A stretch of 64,000 bases of DNA from Nageia nagi (taxonomy: Eukaryota > Pinophyta). The stretch's first letter is position 1; every line of letters starts with the position of its first letter. A program made the position numbers and the translations under genes. Below, in pieces: positions 35,461-47,529 of this stretch. Below the pieces are notes generated by a model. It ran no database searches. It was not told the DNA's origin and worked only from the letters and a program-made list of their open reading frames with translations. The stretch is taken from positions 30,008,001 to 30,072,000 of the forward strand of contig JBITNC010000002.1 in assembly GCA_050084985.1 (NCBI GenBank). The letters are read 5' to 3'.

Positions 35461-36251
35461 ATGGTCTGAAAGGGAATGCCCTCAACAATGCTCTATGCAC
35501 CAACTTCTACCTCGTCGTGGAGAGGATGATACTGATGTTGCCTAGATTGCTTGGAAAGGAAGATGCCAACAAGTTCAGAAAGGAGTTCTTTGGCTTCAAC
35601 GTAGAGATGGGGAAAGGAAGGAAAATCAAGTGGAGCAAGGTGGTGATTGACACTCTTGCTGAACAACTGTCATCAATGGGCACCTGTAGGGAATTCTACG
35701 TGAATTCCTACCTGGTGTACTTGCTACTTCATGACAAATATAGACCAACAGCTCTATACGAAGATGAATTCCGTAGACCACTATGATCTGGAGCACAAGA
35801 TTCAAAGCTTCTATATGAAAGAACGGAAGAGGGCTTATGAGCATAAGCTGCCTAGAGATGAGGAGTTGATTAGGAATGTGAATAGTGAGGTGGAAATGAG
35901 GAAGATCTTGCCCAATTGCAAGAAGTGGCCAAGAAGTAGCAGAAGACAGTGGAGGCCATGATAGATAAGAGGTTGTCATCCTCCAAGGAGAAGAGACAAG
36001 AAGAGTCCACATCCTGAGTCACACAGTACCCCTTGGCGAATGAAGAATCTATCGAGTAGTACGCTTCTATGGATGGGAGAAACTCGGTGGAGATAATGGT
36101 AGAACAAGTGAGAGAAATGATAGATGAGCATGATGTTCGGGAGTTGGAGGACATGGCAAATAGACAGGAGTGAGGTGTGTGAGGAACAAAGAAGAAGACC
36201 CATCACCTCCACAACGACCTCCTAGGGAGTCAAACCAATGACCCGTTGTAG
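35461..36251 (+). pseudogene. Accessory frame fragment, copy B, central part
   Basis: An open stretch at 35517-35786 reads LLGKEDANKFRKEFFGFNVE, then IKWSKVVIDTLAEQLSSMGT and FYVNSYLVYLLLHDK. This aligns with copies A and C (TGQENDSKYRKQF, RVISDALRHQ, FYMNSYLVYLLLHGK). After it the sequence diverges into a charged region (35731-35961). Confidence 0.6.
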
Positions 36252-36256
36252 TTGTT

Positions 36257-37149
36257 TGTGACATCCCCCTTGTACAATTATAATTAATTATAGAATTCAA
36301 TGAATTCCCCTTTGTATTATATTTTATTATTTAATTGTTATTAGGTTAAGACTTGGGATAGGAGACTTAATGGGTCAATGGATCCCACTGTGAGCCCCAA
36401 GTGGGATGTCTCCCTCTCAAGTATATATTAGGTGTTTTAATGTACTTGTAGATCTCGATACATGACTCCTAGACCCACGTTAGGCATGCGTGGCATTCGA
36501 GACCCCCATGTTGGCATTAATTACTCTTGGGTTCCTACATTGGGCATCTTGGGCCTCCAGGAGGCTAACGTTGGATTATGGGAGCCAAGTGATGACTCCT
36601 ATGTGCAATCCAGATCCAGTGATGTGTCATAAAAGGCATTGGAGCCTCATAGTTGGATATACTTGATTATTATTATCTTTGATACCATCTAGAGGACAAG
36701 AAACTTAGCGCATCTCTAAGCAAATGCCTAGCTGCAACATCTAGTAGGATTAGCAGGCTGAGGGATCCTGTTAGTCTACGGCTTTGATGTAGCATCCTAG
36801 CCCATCAGTTGTGCCCTAGTTGGTTCCTTGGAGGTCAACGTCTAGCCTTGGGGGCTTAGTATGTATTTTTGCTCATTGCTTATCATTTATACGGCCATTG
36901 GGTATTGGATCACCATATTTGTCTTGTGTATGCTTTACTGTTGTAGTGTTGTGGTTTGATTATTCATTCATGCATGTATAAGCTAGACGTTGGCATTGTG
37001 AGCTTATATTAATTGATCTTTGCTAGTCTTGGCCAGATGTTGGCAATCTTGTGTTGTTTATGCTTAATTTGGATGCCTTAGTTCATACGTTGAGGTTTAC
37101 TTGTGTGTTTTGAGCATTTTACATTTGATTTTGTAATTGGATCTTTACA
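36257..37149 (+). mobile_element. Solo LTR in copy B, TSD TTGTT
   Basis: An 893-bp block starts TGTGACATCC and ends TGGATCTTTACA, with identical TTGTT at 36252-36256 and 37150-37154. It shares CCCACTGTGAGCCCCAAGTG and other blocks with the solo LTR at 58297-59491 read on the minus strand, so both belong to one family. Confidence 0.85.
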
Positions 37150-37534
37150 TTGTTCCACCATCGGGTTCCTTGAACTCTAATGCGATGTATAAAGTATCAC
37201 AAGAGGATTAGGAGGATGACCAAGAGGAGGATGATGAACAAGGAGAGAGCCAAGCTTGCCCCACTCATATTCAAGATGCTGAAGGGGAAGAGTCAGTGCA
37301 GTTTTTAGGGATAGGACATAAGCCCACTCTGTCAAATCCTTCTACATCTCAAAGAAGAGGAAAGAGCCCAGTTTTCGACTCAGTTCTCAACTTCTTAGAA
37401 GATTACAACTCGTGAACTCCACGGTCACAACCTTCAGGAGGTGGAGACCAAGAGAACATCATTAAGGAGGTGAGGTCACCCAAAATACAGAGGATGAATC
37501 TCAAAGCCATGCACGAGCCTATTGTGGAGACCCT

Positions 37535-38906
37535 TGTGATGAGCCGTTCTAGGGCTCACTCCTCAAATGTGCCCTAGGAGAGGGACGTTTGGCTTCTAGC
37601 TTTGAAATTGCTCCAAACAAGCTCAATCATGTACAAAATATCCAACGACTTGCTAGGAAAGGAAAATATGATTTCGAACTTGCAAAAATACCTCCAAAAC
37701 CCAACGTCTAGCTATGATGAGCAAATACAAAAATAACACAAGAAAATGTCTCTAGTATTCTTTCGACTCAATCAGAGAGCAAAAACAAGAAGTAAACAAT
37801 GCAAACACCACTCCAGATCCAACGTCCAAGCATAGGAAGACAAATAGTAAGATATTGATATCAAAATGTAATTGTATTGATAAGACAATGGGGAGAGTGC
37901 AATTACAATATTTTTCTCTACCTAAGGAGCTTATACCAAGACTACCTGCAATAGGGTTATGTCGGATGGCTCTAGGGCCTCACCAATCCCCAAAGTAGTG
38001 AGGCACAAACCAGGTCTCCTCTACATCAACTGTGATGGAACCAACAACGTTCCTCTCAAGATGGCTAGAGTAAGTTCGAGGGTAGCCTTCCTCTCACCTC
38101 AGTACCTCAAATGCAGGTTGCCCTACAAGTGGTAAAGAAAGAGTTCTCACACTCAATTCGGAAAAGGGGTCCAATATCAAAATCAACATATTTCATAATG
38201 ACTATGATCGTCTTCTAATCTTGCATTGAGATGATCCAATGGTGGAGAGATGTGATTTGTGTGCTCATGTATGCAATGTCTAATACGAGGAGCCTTGGGA
38301 TGGATGAAATCACATCTAAGGGATAGGAATGCCAATGTCTAAGAGGGGGTGATGCTGGAGTGCCTCGTGATCAGTGCCATAGCTCCAAGTGCCAAGGAGG
38401 GCCAATGTGGAGTCTTGGGATGCTCATGTGCCCAACGTCCATGCTTGGGAGCCGTCCACTTGCCTTGAGATTGTTAACACCTAGTTTGAAGTGCCACGTG
38501 TAACCTTGGAGCTCCAAATGACCTCGTATTCGGTGCAATCACCTAGGGGGATGTTCTACCTCGAAGAGGGGAGTACTAATGACTAGAGATATAATAAATG
38601 CCAAAATTACATTCGTCAAGAATAAAACATGCAACGCCTCTTTTAAGGAGACTAATATAGCATTTACAAATATAATTGCCTTGCTATTACAAATACGTCA
38701 TTATTGGCGTTTAGTAAATAATTAAATACAAAATAAATAAATAAAAGGGCCATTTATTCCATAATTAGAGCTTTTTGCCAAGTCTCTAAATGGAATTTAC
38801 ATCATTTTGGCTAATTTCTACCAAATTATACAAGATCACACTTAAATTAATGTTCCCATTTATCAGAGGTGAAATGGGGAAAACACCTAAAAAATGGGAA
38901 CATTAC
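37535..38906 (-). mobile_element. Probable solo LTR in copy B
   Basis: The block starts TGTGATGAGCC and ends GGGAACATTACA. Flanking pentamers are ACCCT (37530-37534) and ACCTA (38907-38911), 4 of 5 matching. Coding sequence of copy B stops at one side and resumes at the other (PSPDDEWGIDIGECL). Orientation is guessed from the TGTAATGTTCCC start seen on the minus strand. Confidence 0.55.
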
Positions 38907-40012
38907 AACCTACCAACCTTCACCTGATGATGAGTGGGGCATTGATATAGGTGAATGCCTTGATATCTTTAACATGGACGTGGGATAAGAGCTTGAGGAT
39001 GCTATAGATGAAGACTAGGTAGGGGAGAGCTCTACTCGCCCAGACAAGAGCCAAACCTATATGCACATGACCAAGGATGTCGTTCATATCAAGATTGTGT
39101 ACACAGACAAGGCCAACCCATAGAAACTTGAAGATCTTAAGCAAATCAGTCAGATAATTAACACAGACAATATTGTGATTGTGGGAAGAAAGCACTTCAT
39201 CATAGCTAATGTGGATGCAATAATGAAACATGGGCTACAAAAGAAAGAAGAAATCAAGAGCCTGAAGAAAGAGTTGGCCGCCTAGAGGAGGTTGACAGGA
39301 GAGATGGAGTCCATGAAAATGCCCCCTGAAGAACTCAAGAAGTTTAAACCATTTTAAGGAGAGGTTGGTGGTTGTTAAGGAAGAGTTGATTGAGGAAGTG
39401 CTAGTGGTGGTGATGTAATATGTAGAAGCCTTACAAAAAGTCTCCATCGAGGAAGAGAAGTTGAAAAGGATTGTGACGAGCAGAGTAGAGTTCCTTAGGA
39501 GATTGGAGTCTTGAAGACCTATAATTGAAAACTTTCAGACAACAGGGAATAGAAGACCGGAGGATGTTAGCTTTTGCAGCGAATGTTGGTTCTACTTGGG
39601 AGTAGTGCAACAAATGAGTACTCACTTCCAAGAAATGAGCAAGGAGATTACGAAGATCAGTGATAAGGTGAACTCACGACTGGAGCAGACGGAGTACGAA
39701 GTCAAGTTCCTTCTTGAAGAAGACACTAATATCAGAGAACGAGATGAGGTAGTTGCTGAAGTGAGACACTTTCTCCAAAGCTTGCTGCTGACAGAGAACA
39801 TAAATGCATGTCGAACAGGGAGCCATGCCAGACATATGATGAAGGTGCACTCCTGGAAGCTAGAGATGGAGAAGATCACTTGTAAGGTTGATGACTCTGT
39901 TGCAAGGAACTTTGGGACATCTTATGAGATGGTGTACAACTTAGAGTTCACGACTAAGTACCTAGATGAAGGCTTTGAGGATAGAGTTGTAGCCTTAGGG
40001 CAACCGTCATAG
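38907..40012 (+). pseudogene. Accessory frame fragment, copy B, C-terminal part
   Basis: After several stops the last 138 codons (39596-40012) are open: STHFQEMSKEITKISDKVN, LEQTEYEVKFLLEEDTNI and so on, a Lys/Glu-rich probable coiled coil. Upstream, KKEEIKSLKKELAA parallels QEVRSLKKEL of copy A. The extreme C-terminus differs from copy C. Confidence 0.5.
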
Positions 40013-40089
40013 TTTATTTTATTAATTTCATGGTTTTATTTTAGTTGAGATATCTTATTTGAGAAAAGGCTTTTTATTGAATATTTTAT

Positions 40090-40790
40090 TCTAGGCTTGT
40101 GATGGATGAGGATTTGCTCCCACAAGTGCTAGAGCAAATCTTGTAACACCATGCTGCGATTTCTTGTTGGACAATATTTTATTTTCTTGAAAGACATAAT
40201 TAGGGTTAGGGAAACACTTGAAGTTGCCAAAAAACTATTTATAGCCCTTAAGGGCTCATTTGTTGGGAGTTAGACATTTTTTGCAAATTGGAGAACTTAA
40301 AGACATTTTTTGCAAATTGGAGAACTTAACTAATACTTTCAAACCAGCAAGTTTGTTTCAATTTGTGAATGGGTTTATCTTAAGCAACTGAATGGTGTAG
40401 TTTCTCATTAGTTTGGAACTATGAAATTGATTGAATGCTATTGACATATCCTGAGAAGTTTAGTGGATGATTATTTCTATCTTGTGTTGTCTTGAGTACT
40501 TGGTGCATTTCATAAATCTTGCAAGGTGGATGAAAGAATGCTTGAATATCTCTTGAAGTAGTTTGAGTAACACTTGTGTGGTAATAGTTCATAGTTTGCT
40601 TTATAGACTTGTGCACTTTTGAGATGGCTCTCTTATGTCATTTAGCGTAGGAACTTCACTCAATTGTTGGAGACCTACCCATGTTTTACCCTTTACTATC
40701 ATTGCCTTACGTTCACGCTCGTCTCACTAGTTCCCTCATGTTGTTGGCTAGTGGGTTGGATTAGGAGTGCATGGAACCTACATCAAACCC
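40090..40790 (+). repeat. LTR-like tail of copy B
   Basis: It contains GATGAGGATTTGCTCCCAC, GAAGTAGTTTGAG and CTTATGTCATTTAGC, in the same order as GATGAGGTTTTGCTCCC, GAAGTAGTTTAAG and CTATGTCATTTAGC in the LTR at 41400-42385. It is strongly diverged and its limits are uncertain. Confidence 0.4.
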
Positions 40791-41224
40791 GGAAGAGTTG
40801 ATTTCGAATCTTGCACCTATCGATGGGATCATAACCCGTGTGTTGAACTCATATGCCATTGTCTAATCTACAATTTTCTTTATTTTTCACTTTTTTCAGC
40901 GGCTTTCGCACACCCTCTATTTGTTTTGGTTTGAGAAGCAACCTTTATCCAAATATAGGGACACTTTGAGTCCTTGATTAACAATTTTTTTTTGAGTTGG
41001 TGATAGCTGCAAACATCTTATCTAGTCTCCTGAATCTCATTCTTGCATAATCCATCCAAGAGACCTTTGAGGTAACCAATTCTCATAGCGGGGTTGGGTA
41101 ACGCCCTTCCACCTAGGTGTTGGTGTCTTTCTCAAGCTTTGCAAGTCATTTGCCTATTCGCAAGGTAGGAAAGAAAAAGCCCCCAATAGAGTACATCCCA
41201 ATAGATCGAGGGATTCTACAGACA

Positions 41225-41336
41225 AAATGACAACATCATGGGCATGTTTTCTAGAGGAGTACGAAAAACCTTGGCTTTCTTGGAAGAGACCATAGAATCA
41301 TATGTTCTCACCGATGAAGAGTGGAACGGGTGTTGA
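41225..41336 (+). pseudogene. Accessory frame C-terminal tail, copy D
   Basis: The plus strand reads RGVRKTLAFLEETIESYVL TDEEWNGC, then a stop. Copy C ends RGVRKIVAFLEETIESHDL TNEE at about 55,945-55,880. The match fixes the probable true C-terminus of the accessory protein and places an LTR directly after it. Confidence 0.65.
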
Positions 41337-42385
41337 ATCCCTAGATTTGATTTACTTGCAGATGCTATCTGCAAATATCTTTTCAGTATTAATGCATATT
41401 TGTTATGGTTGTCAGACTTTTACTAGATTTGACAGGTGCAGGGATGAGTTTTTGCTCCCTTCGGATCAAATTTGTTACTCATTTATTGATCTAATCGGTG
41501 TAGCGATGAGGTTTTGCTCCCGTTTGTTCAAATGTTAGACTTTATTTGCATATTTGATTTTATTCCGCACTTGTTAGAGATAGATTAGATGTTTTGTGGC
41601 AGTGGCATTTATGTTTTGACAGTTTTTTGATGCCATTTGCATAGATGTTTGTGATATGATCTGATTTTGTATTGATATATGTGTTGCGTGTGACCATACC
41701 ATATGAAATTTGATGCCTTTAGGGGAAGGCTGCATTATTACAACTATGTTTTGTGGCCTACTTATACCCCATTTTGGCCATTTAGAAGGGATTTTTGCAA
41801 TTGAAAGAAAGGAATGCTGGTGATGTGTTGTTGAATATATTTGCAAAGTTGATTTTTTTTTGGAATTGTGCTTCAAAGGAATGTTGTGAATCTGTCATTT
41901 GTGGGATCATGCATATTATCTTGTAAGAATTTCTTGCCAGTTTGAATAGTTTTTACTGCTTAAGTGCATCCTCTTTGAAAACTAAGAGTTTTATGAGGAG
42001 AAGATTTAATATCTTATGAAGTAGTTTAAGTTGTTCATTGCATGGTTTGCATATAAGTGTATGTATTTTGAGGCGAATAGCTTATCTCTATGTCATTTAG
42101 CTAGAACATATGTATTCACATGTTGGTCATTTCCCTTTATCTTCATTTTCATCAAGTGTTCCACCATTAACACTACAACTCCTTGCTCTCATCTAGTAGC
42201 AACTTGAGCTTAGCTATTTGCTGCTAGGCTTGATAAGTGAATACATGCTTCTTAAGGAATACGGAGATGACCTGCTGAGACATTGCATCACTGGTGATTG
42301 TTTGATATGCTTATTTTCTTATTCTTATGCATTTATCCCTACATTTGTGATCTTTCTTCGCTTTCGTTCACATCTGTAGTAGGAT
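41337..42385 (+). repeat. LTR shared by copy D and the gag unit
   Basis: The whole length aligns with the minus-strand block 55790-54470 (GTTTTGCTCCC, CAGTGGCA, TCTGATTTTGTATTGATAT, GATTTGATGCCTTTAG-like words). Its second half (41828-42385) aligns with 44434-44985. It ends near CGCTTTCGTTCACATCTG. The exact 5' end is not resolved; a TGTTATGGTTGTCAGAC near 41401 is one candidate. Confidence 0.65.
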
Positions 42386-42728
42386 GCCCGCCCCGCCCTT
42401 AATAATAGAGAATGGGGAAATGATGGCGTGAACTTTTCCTCAATGAAAAGGGAAACTTGAACAGTTGAATTTGTTTTTTAGGCTTGCCCTATCTCTCGAT
42501 TATTCAGGGGCAAGAATTTGTGAAATGGTTCATTGAGAGGGTGGGGTGAATGGTATAAGGACATGTGTAGGCCCCTGGCTCGTCGGGGGCGGGGGGGGGT
42601 AGGGATGGGGAACAAAGTAGAAAATTGGGAGTTGGGGAGGCCCCACCCATTATCCAATTGTGCCAATCCCCAATATACCTATAATACTTGGTCCTATACC
42701 TATTGTTCAAATCCATGTCTAGTCAACA

Positions 42729-44435
42729 ATGGCACAACCTGTACAACCTGTGTCTTGGCGACAAGGGACACCCATCAATGTTCCAGGTCAACAACATGCC
42801 ATGCCTAAGAATGCTACTTACAATATCCTTAAGTTTAGGGATGATGGCACATTAACGACCAAAGAGCACATCAATTTATATAAAGAGTCTGGCCAAGCTG
42901 AATGTTACTCATGAAGATGTGGCTTGTCAACGTTTCTCTCTCATTAGATTACCAAGCCCTCGACTAGTGCATCAGCATACCACATGGGTCCATCACTTCA
43001 TGGGACCAATTGCAGGCAACATTTTTCAGTCAATTCAAAATGCTCGTTGACCCATCAGTGTTGTACCATCAATTCTATGCGACAAAGCAATAACCTAGAG
43101 AGCTTGTCAGTACATTCGACTCTAGATTTCAAAAAGCCTACTCTAGATTGATTCCGCCAAGTAATATTAATCAAGGTATAGCATTACAAGTTTATTTTGG
43201 GGATTTGAATCCTTTAATCTCTGCTTTTGTCGTCAGAGAAGGAAATATCACTACTCTAGCAGAGGCCTACTAAGAAGCTGTCAAGATTGAACGACAATTT
43301 TCATCCTAGCCTCTTGCTGCAGATCCATTTGGAAGTATGAAACCTGCCCTTCAATATCTAAATGCATATGATTATGCTGCCAAAATACAAAGTGTGAATG
43401 GCCTAGCAATGCCAAGCCTTCCTATGTCTACGAATGCCATTCACCCAAATAAGATACTACCTTACTACCCGCAATTACAGACTGCTGTTGGTAGTACAAC
43501 AAATGCTTTGGCTATTCCTCCCACTATCTCTGCTTTGTTGTCTTTGCCCTTCATCATTGACTCTAATCCCCGACTATCTTTCTTACCTGATGCAACTCTT
43601 GAAGCCTCAATAGCTTCGAATACTCCTATCAATGACCCTAACAAGAATGAAGCGATGATGAATTTGGAAAGAATGATGCAACGACTGAGTAATGATATCA
43701 CGCAGATTAAGAGGGATCAAAGCAATCAAGCCAAAATAATTAGAATGATAGGCCCAAAGCCTATAATTTTTAGAGGCCCAATAGATACTAGGACACTGCT
43801 ACAAACAATGGCGGGGTACCTAATGCAATTGTCAACAACAACAATGTAAATTAAGTCCATAATGTTGACATACCCATTGTGTCGATACCAAACTAGTGCA
43901 AAATTCATTCCATGACGGCATATAATGAAACAAAGTGTCCAAAATTCAAGACAACATTGAATGTCTTCCATCAAGAGATGCAAACTATGGAGATTGTCCC
44001 TGTAGATGTTGCTCCTGCTCATCAAGCCGACCAACACCAAGTGATGCTCATTGAAATTGTCGATGTGGAGGTAGATGCAGAGGCATATAGTTCGAATGAT
44101 GAAGTTTATACTACACAACAACTTTATGCAGAAGAAGCTACTTCTATCTTGCCTACAGAAGAAGTTTGTGTTGCACAACCAACAACAACCCGACTTGCTT
44201 ACATTTTTTGGAGGAGAGACGAATCTCCTATGACTACATCAACACCTCTGAACAACTTGCTCACTTCGCTAGATTTGACTTCTCAAGTCGATCCTTCTCC
44301 TGTTCATCCGATTCCACAAGTCGACAATGTTTATGTCTGTCTAGGGGAGGCATCTTCTTCCACTGCTCAACCAAAGCATGTACCTACGCAGTCAGGACAA
44401 TCTCAAGGGCATATTCAAAGGAATGCTCATGCTAT
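42729..44435 (+). pseudogene. Ty3/gypsy gag pseudogene
   Basis: It opens MAQPVQPVSWRQGTPINVPG, then LKFRDDGTLTTKEHINLYKE. After a frameshift it continues LNVTHEDVACQRFSL, PITSWDQLQATFFSQF, RELVSTFDSRFQKAYSRL and REGNITTLAEAY. These are the N-terminal and core blocks of plant gypsy gag (PF03732 type). A clean 170-codon frame (43337-43849) and a 207-codon frame (43912-44535) follow. The latter runs straight into the downstream LTR at about 44434, so everything after gag was deleted. No zinc knuckle, protease or RT is present. Confidence 0.75.
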
Positions 44436-44985
44436 GTTGTTGAATATATTTGCAATGTTGATTTCTTTTTGCAATTGTGCTTTAAAGGAATGTTGTAAAT
44501 CTATCATTCATGGGATCATGCATATTATCTTGTAAGAATTTCTTGCTAGTTTGAATAGTTTTTACAGCTTAAGTGCATCCTCTTTAGAAACATAGAGTTT
44601 TAAGAGGAGAAGGTTGAATATCTTATGAAGTAGTTTAAGTTATTCATTGCATGGTTTGCACATAATTGTATGTATTTTGAGGCGAATAGCTTATCTCTGT
44701 GTCATTCAGCTAGAATATATGTATTCACATGTTGGTCATTTCCCTTTATCTTCATTTCCATCAAGTCTTCCACCACAAACCCTACAGCTCCCTGCTCTCG
44801 TCTAGTAGCAACTTGAGCTTTGCTATTTGCTGCTAGGCTTGATAAGTGAATACATGCTTCTTAAGGAATGCGGAGACGACTTGCCAAGACACTACATCAT
44901 TGGTGATTGTTTCATATGCTTATTTCCTCATTCCTATGCATTTATCCTTGCATTTGTGATTTTTTTCGCTTTCGTTCATATCTAG
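44434..44985 (+). repeat. 5'-truncated LTR copy after the gag unit
   Basis: It begins at GTTGTTGAATATATTTGCAA and aligns with 41828-42385 to the LTR end (TTTCGCTTTCGTTCATATCT). The first part of the LTR is missing, so the gag unit is bounded by one long and one partial LTR. Confidence 0.75.
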
Positions 44986-45074
44986 AGTCTTTCCTCATTT
45001 TTTTTATAACTTATGAAAAGAGTTCGTCAGTGAATCTCAATTGTGTACAATTGAACATCATGCATCTCTAATCA

Positions 45075-45521
45075 TTGTGCACACGGGTCCATGTTCCATT
45101 TGAGTGCTTGGGTCAAGTAACGCTGTTTCCTCTAAGTTTTATGCATGTTTTGCAAGGAAAGAAAAACATACCAACAGAAACCAAGATGCCCAATGCTAAA
45201 CTACCTATCAAAAGCATAAATGATCATGGACAAACACTAAGAATTATGATGATTTATGGAAAAGCAAAACTCAGCAATGGACAATTGAGCAAGAAAGAGA
45301 GAATGTTATACTTTTTAGTGATATATAATGCAGTTTTGCATGCTATTTCAAAGAAACTTAGAGGAAATCAGTCATTAAACAATTGGTTTACAATGCTTTT
45401 GACAAGTATGACTTTACAATGTTTTAAATTAGATTTGCATGATTCTTTGTCTGAAGTGCAAACACAAGAAAGATTTTTTTCCTGAGATTCATGTTGAACG
45501 AACCATAAATAATATATTTGA
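45075..45521 (+). pseudogene. Possible Copia gag (UBN2-like) fragment
   Basis: A 136-codon open frame contains GKAKLSNGQLSKKERMLYFLV and YNAVLHAISKKL, resembling the W---L-KKE-MDY-A---L--A-S block of Copia gag. It ends just before a MITE. Only part of the domain is present and the assignment is tentative. Confidence 0.35.
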
Positions 45522-46125
45522 GGGAAAATTACCAAAATACCCTTATATTTTATTATAATTATGAAAATATCCCTACTTTTTTCAGAATTACAAAAATATC
45601 CTTGCATGGGTAAAATTCCAAGGGACATATAATGTAAATCACGAGACAAGGACCTTCTTGTTGGTATCCATCTAGCTCATCCCACATAAGCTTTGATAGC
45701 CATCCTTTGAGCTGGATGTTTGTGAAATGGTCTATGGTCTTTTTTGTATTCTTGATAATTTTCTTTTCGAAATAAGCACTTTGCACCACCAAGACATAGA
45801 GTTCTGATAAATCATTATTTTGTTTAGATTGTAAAAGAAGTGATCTGAACTTTAGACAATTAGTATCTGATATATGTTCACTGCAACTCGAACAACAATA
45901 CAAAGGTTATTTTTCTAGTCCAAGAATACAAAAACGAAGAAGCTCGGCTATCAGAGCTTATGTGGGATGAGCTAGATGGATACCAACAAGAAGGTCCTTG
46001 TCTTGTGATTTAGATTATATGCCCATTGGAATTTTGCACATGCAAGGGGTTTTTTGTAATTTTGAAAAAAGTAGAGGTATTTTCTTAATTATGATAAAAT
46101 ATAGTGGTATTTTGGTAATCTTCCC
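45522..46125. mobile_element. MULE-type MITE with long terminal inverted repeats
   Basis: A 604-bp element has inverted repeats of roughly 180-200 bp (45522-45715 and 45945-46125). Each contains GGGAAAATTACCAAAATA or its diverged complement, and a highly conserved inner block (ATCCATCTAGCTCATCCCAC on the left). Flanking 9-mers TATATTTGA (45513-45521) and TATATTCTA (46126-46134) match at 7 of 9. Nine-bp duplications and long inverted repeats are typical of Mutator-like elements. No transposase is encoded. Confidence 0.85.
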
Positions 46126-46268
46126 TATATTCTATAGGTATTTAAGGGCAAACACTTTAAAGTGGAGGAAGCGTCCTCGAGGCATAACAAATCACTTGAA
46201 GGTTTTCTAATTGCAACCATAATCTCATTCTCGTATAGTTATTGAACTGAAGAGGCTAGCCCCTTTCC

Positions 46269-46632
46269 ACTTTCAACTTGAGGAAATGATGTAAAACTTG
46301 ACGTATATCCCAAAGATATGAGTGATCTTATGAGAATATTACAACATATTAATTATAATACTGAAAAATCTACAATTTTTGCAAGATATAGACAAATTGC
46401 AAAAAAAATTTAAACATGGCAATGGAAAGGGTTTTCATAGGAGTATATTTACTTTCAACTTGAGGAAATGATGTAAAACTTGACGTATATCCCAAAGATA
46501 TGAGTGATCTTATTAGAATATTACAACATATTAATTATAATACTGAAAAATCTACAATTTTTGCAAGATATAGACAAATTACAAAAAGAAGTTAAACATG
46601 GCAATGGAAAGGGTTTTCGCAGGAGTATGCCT
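46269..46632 (+). repeat. Two-copy 182-bp tandem duplication
   Basis: Copies start with ACTTTCAACTTGAGGAAATG at 46269 and 46451 and are nearly identical. Ignoring stops, they read LEEMM-NLTYIP, MSDLMRILQHINYNTEKSTI and FARYRQI, suggesting an old coding sequence of unknown origin. Confidence 0.85.
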
Positions 46633-47500
46633 CTTGGGAGTCAATTGAGATACTTGATCAAATAGCTTTGTCTTGCCTTCCCTCAAGCAAGACAAATCTC
46701 CCCCTTCCAACTTGCTTCCCCTCAAGCAAGACAAGAAAGATAGTATCATCCCACATGCATAAGTGAATAGGTGGGGCCAATTGAAAGGCTCCATAAATCG
46801 TAATTTTTTCTTCAATTGAAGGATTTTTTTTGAGAATCATTTTCAAGTCTGTCAAACAACAGTGTTTTGAAGCTTGAGGACGTTCCTTTTAACCTTCATA
46901 GAAAACCATTGAAGACGCCTCCCCCGCCCTTCTTTGGTTCTTCTTTCTATTTCAAAGACATCCAAGTTTAATGATTCTACTTAGTTAAGGAATGCTCAAC
47001 AATTTAGATTTATTGTAAGAGCCTTGATCCATTCTACTTTCTGGGTTTTATCTATGCATGTAAGTTATGTTACAAATCTAGGCTAAAATAAAAAAAATAA
47101 TAATATAAGGAAATAATTGAAAATTAGCATATTATATATACTGGGTTTTGTTTCATTCCATTTCGTTTGGGATATTACATTGGAACTTTAATCCAAAGTC
47201 TTCTTTTTCCTTTTGTATAGTCTAATCAACTGCATCAATCTCAGAAGTGAGAGAGTTTTGTGTCTTCTAGATTTCATGCTTTAAAGCTAAACAGTGATGC
47301 AAATTCATAGTTATTGCAATTAATAACAATTTATCCATCATCAGGTGGGAGAAAAAAGAAGAAAACAATGAGGAAGTTTCTCTAGCAGCTAGATGGACAA
47401 TTAAACCAATTCAAGGTGGTGTTTCTTCTCAGGGTTCAAAATGAAATAATATTATGGCATTGTTAGAAATAATAAGAGAGTCATGGTTGGTTCTTTTATA
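46633..47500. other. Intron 7 sequence without a clear feature
   Basis: Two CTCAAGCAAGACAA words at 46680-46735 read on the minus strand as CLREGK and CLRGSKLEGG. This resembles the sequence just before a gypsy polypurine tract, but nothing else supports an element. The rest is AT-rich. Confidence 0.3.
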
Positions 47501-47529
47501 GATATTTTGAAGTAATGACCAACTATTTG

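Larger units (their letters stand above)
34430..40790 (+). mobile_element. Hairpin-array retroelement, copy B (interrupted by two solo LTRs)
   Basis: It starts directly after the truncated end of copy A. It contains 7 hairpins with a different stem sequence, a partial accessory frame (35461-36251, 37155-37534, 38907-40012) and a diverged LTR-like tail (about 40090-40790). Removing the insertions 36257-37149 and 37535-38906 restores one order of coding blocks. It is the most diverged of the three copies. Confidence 0.6.

Noticed and set aside
42504-42808. Overlapping Pro- or Gly-rich frames at 42.5-42.8 kb
   Set aside because: They arise from a G-run (42588-42600) and overlap the gag start; no conserved pattern.
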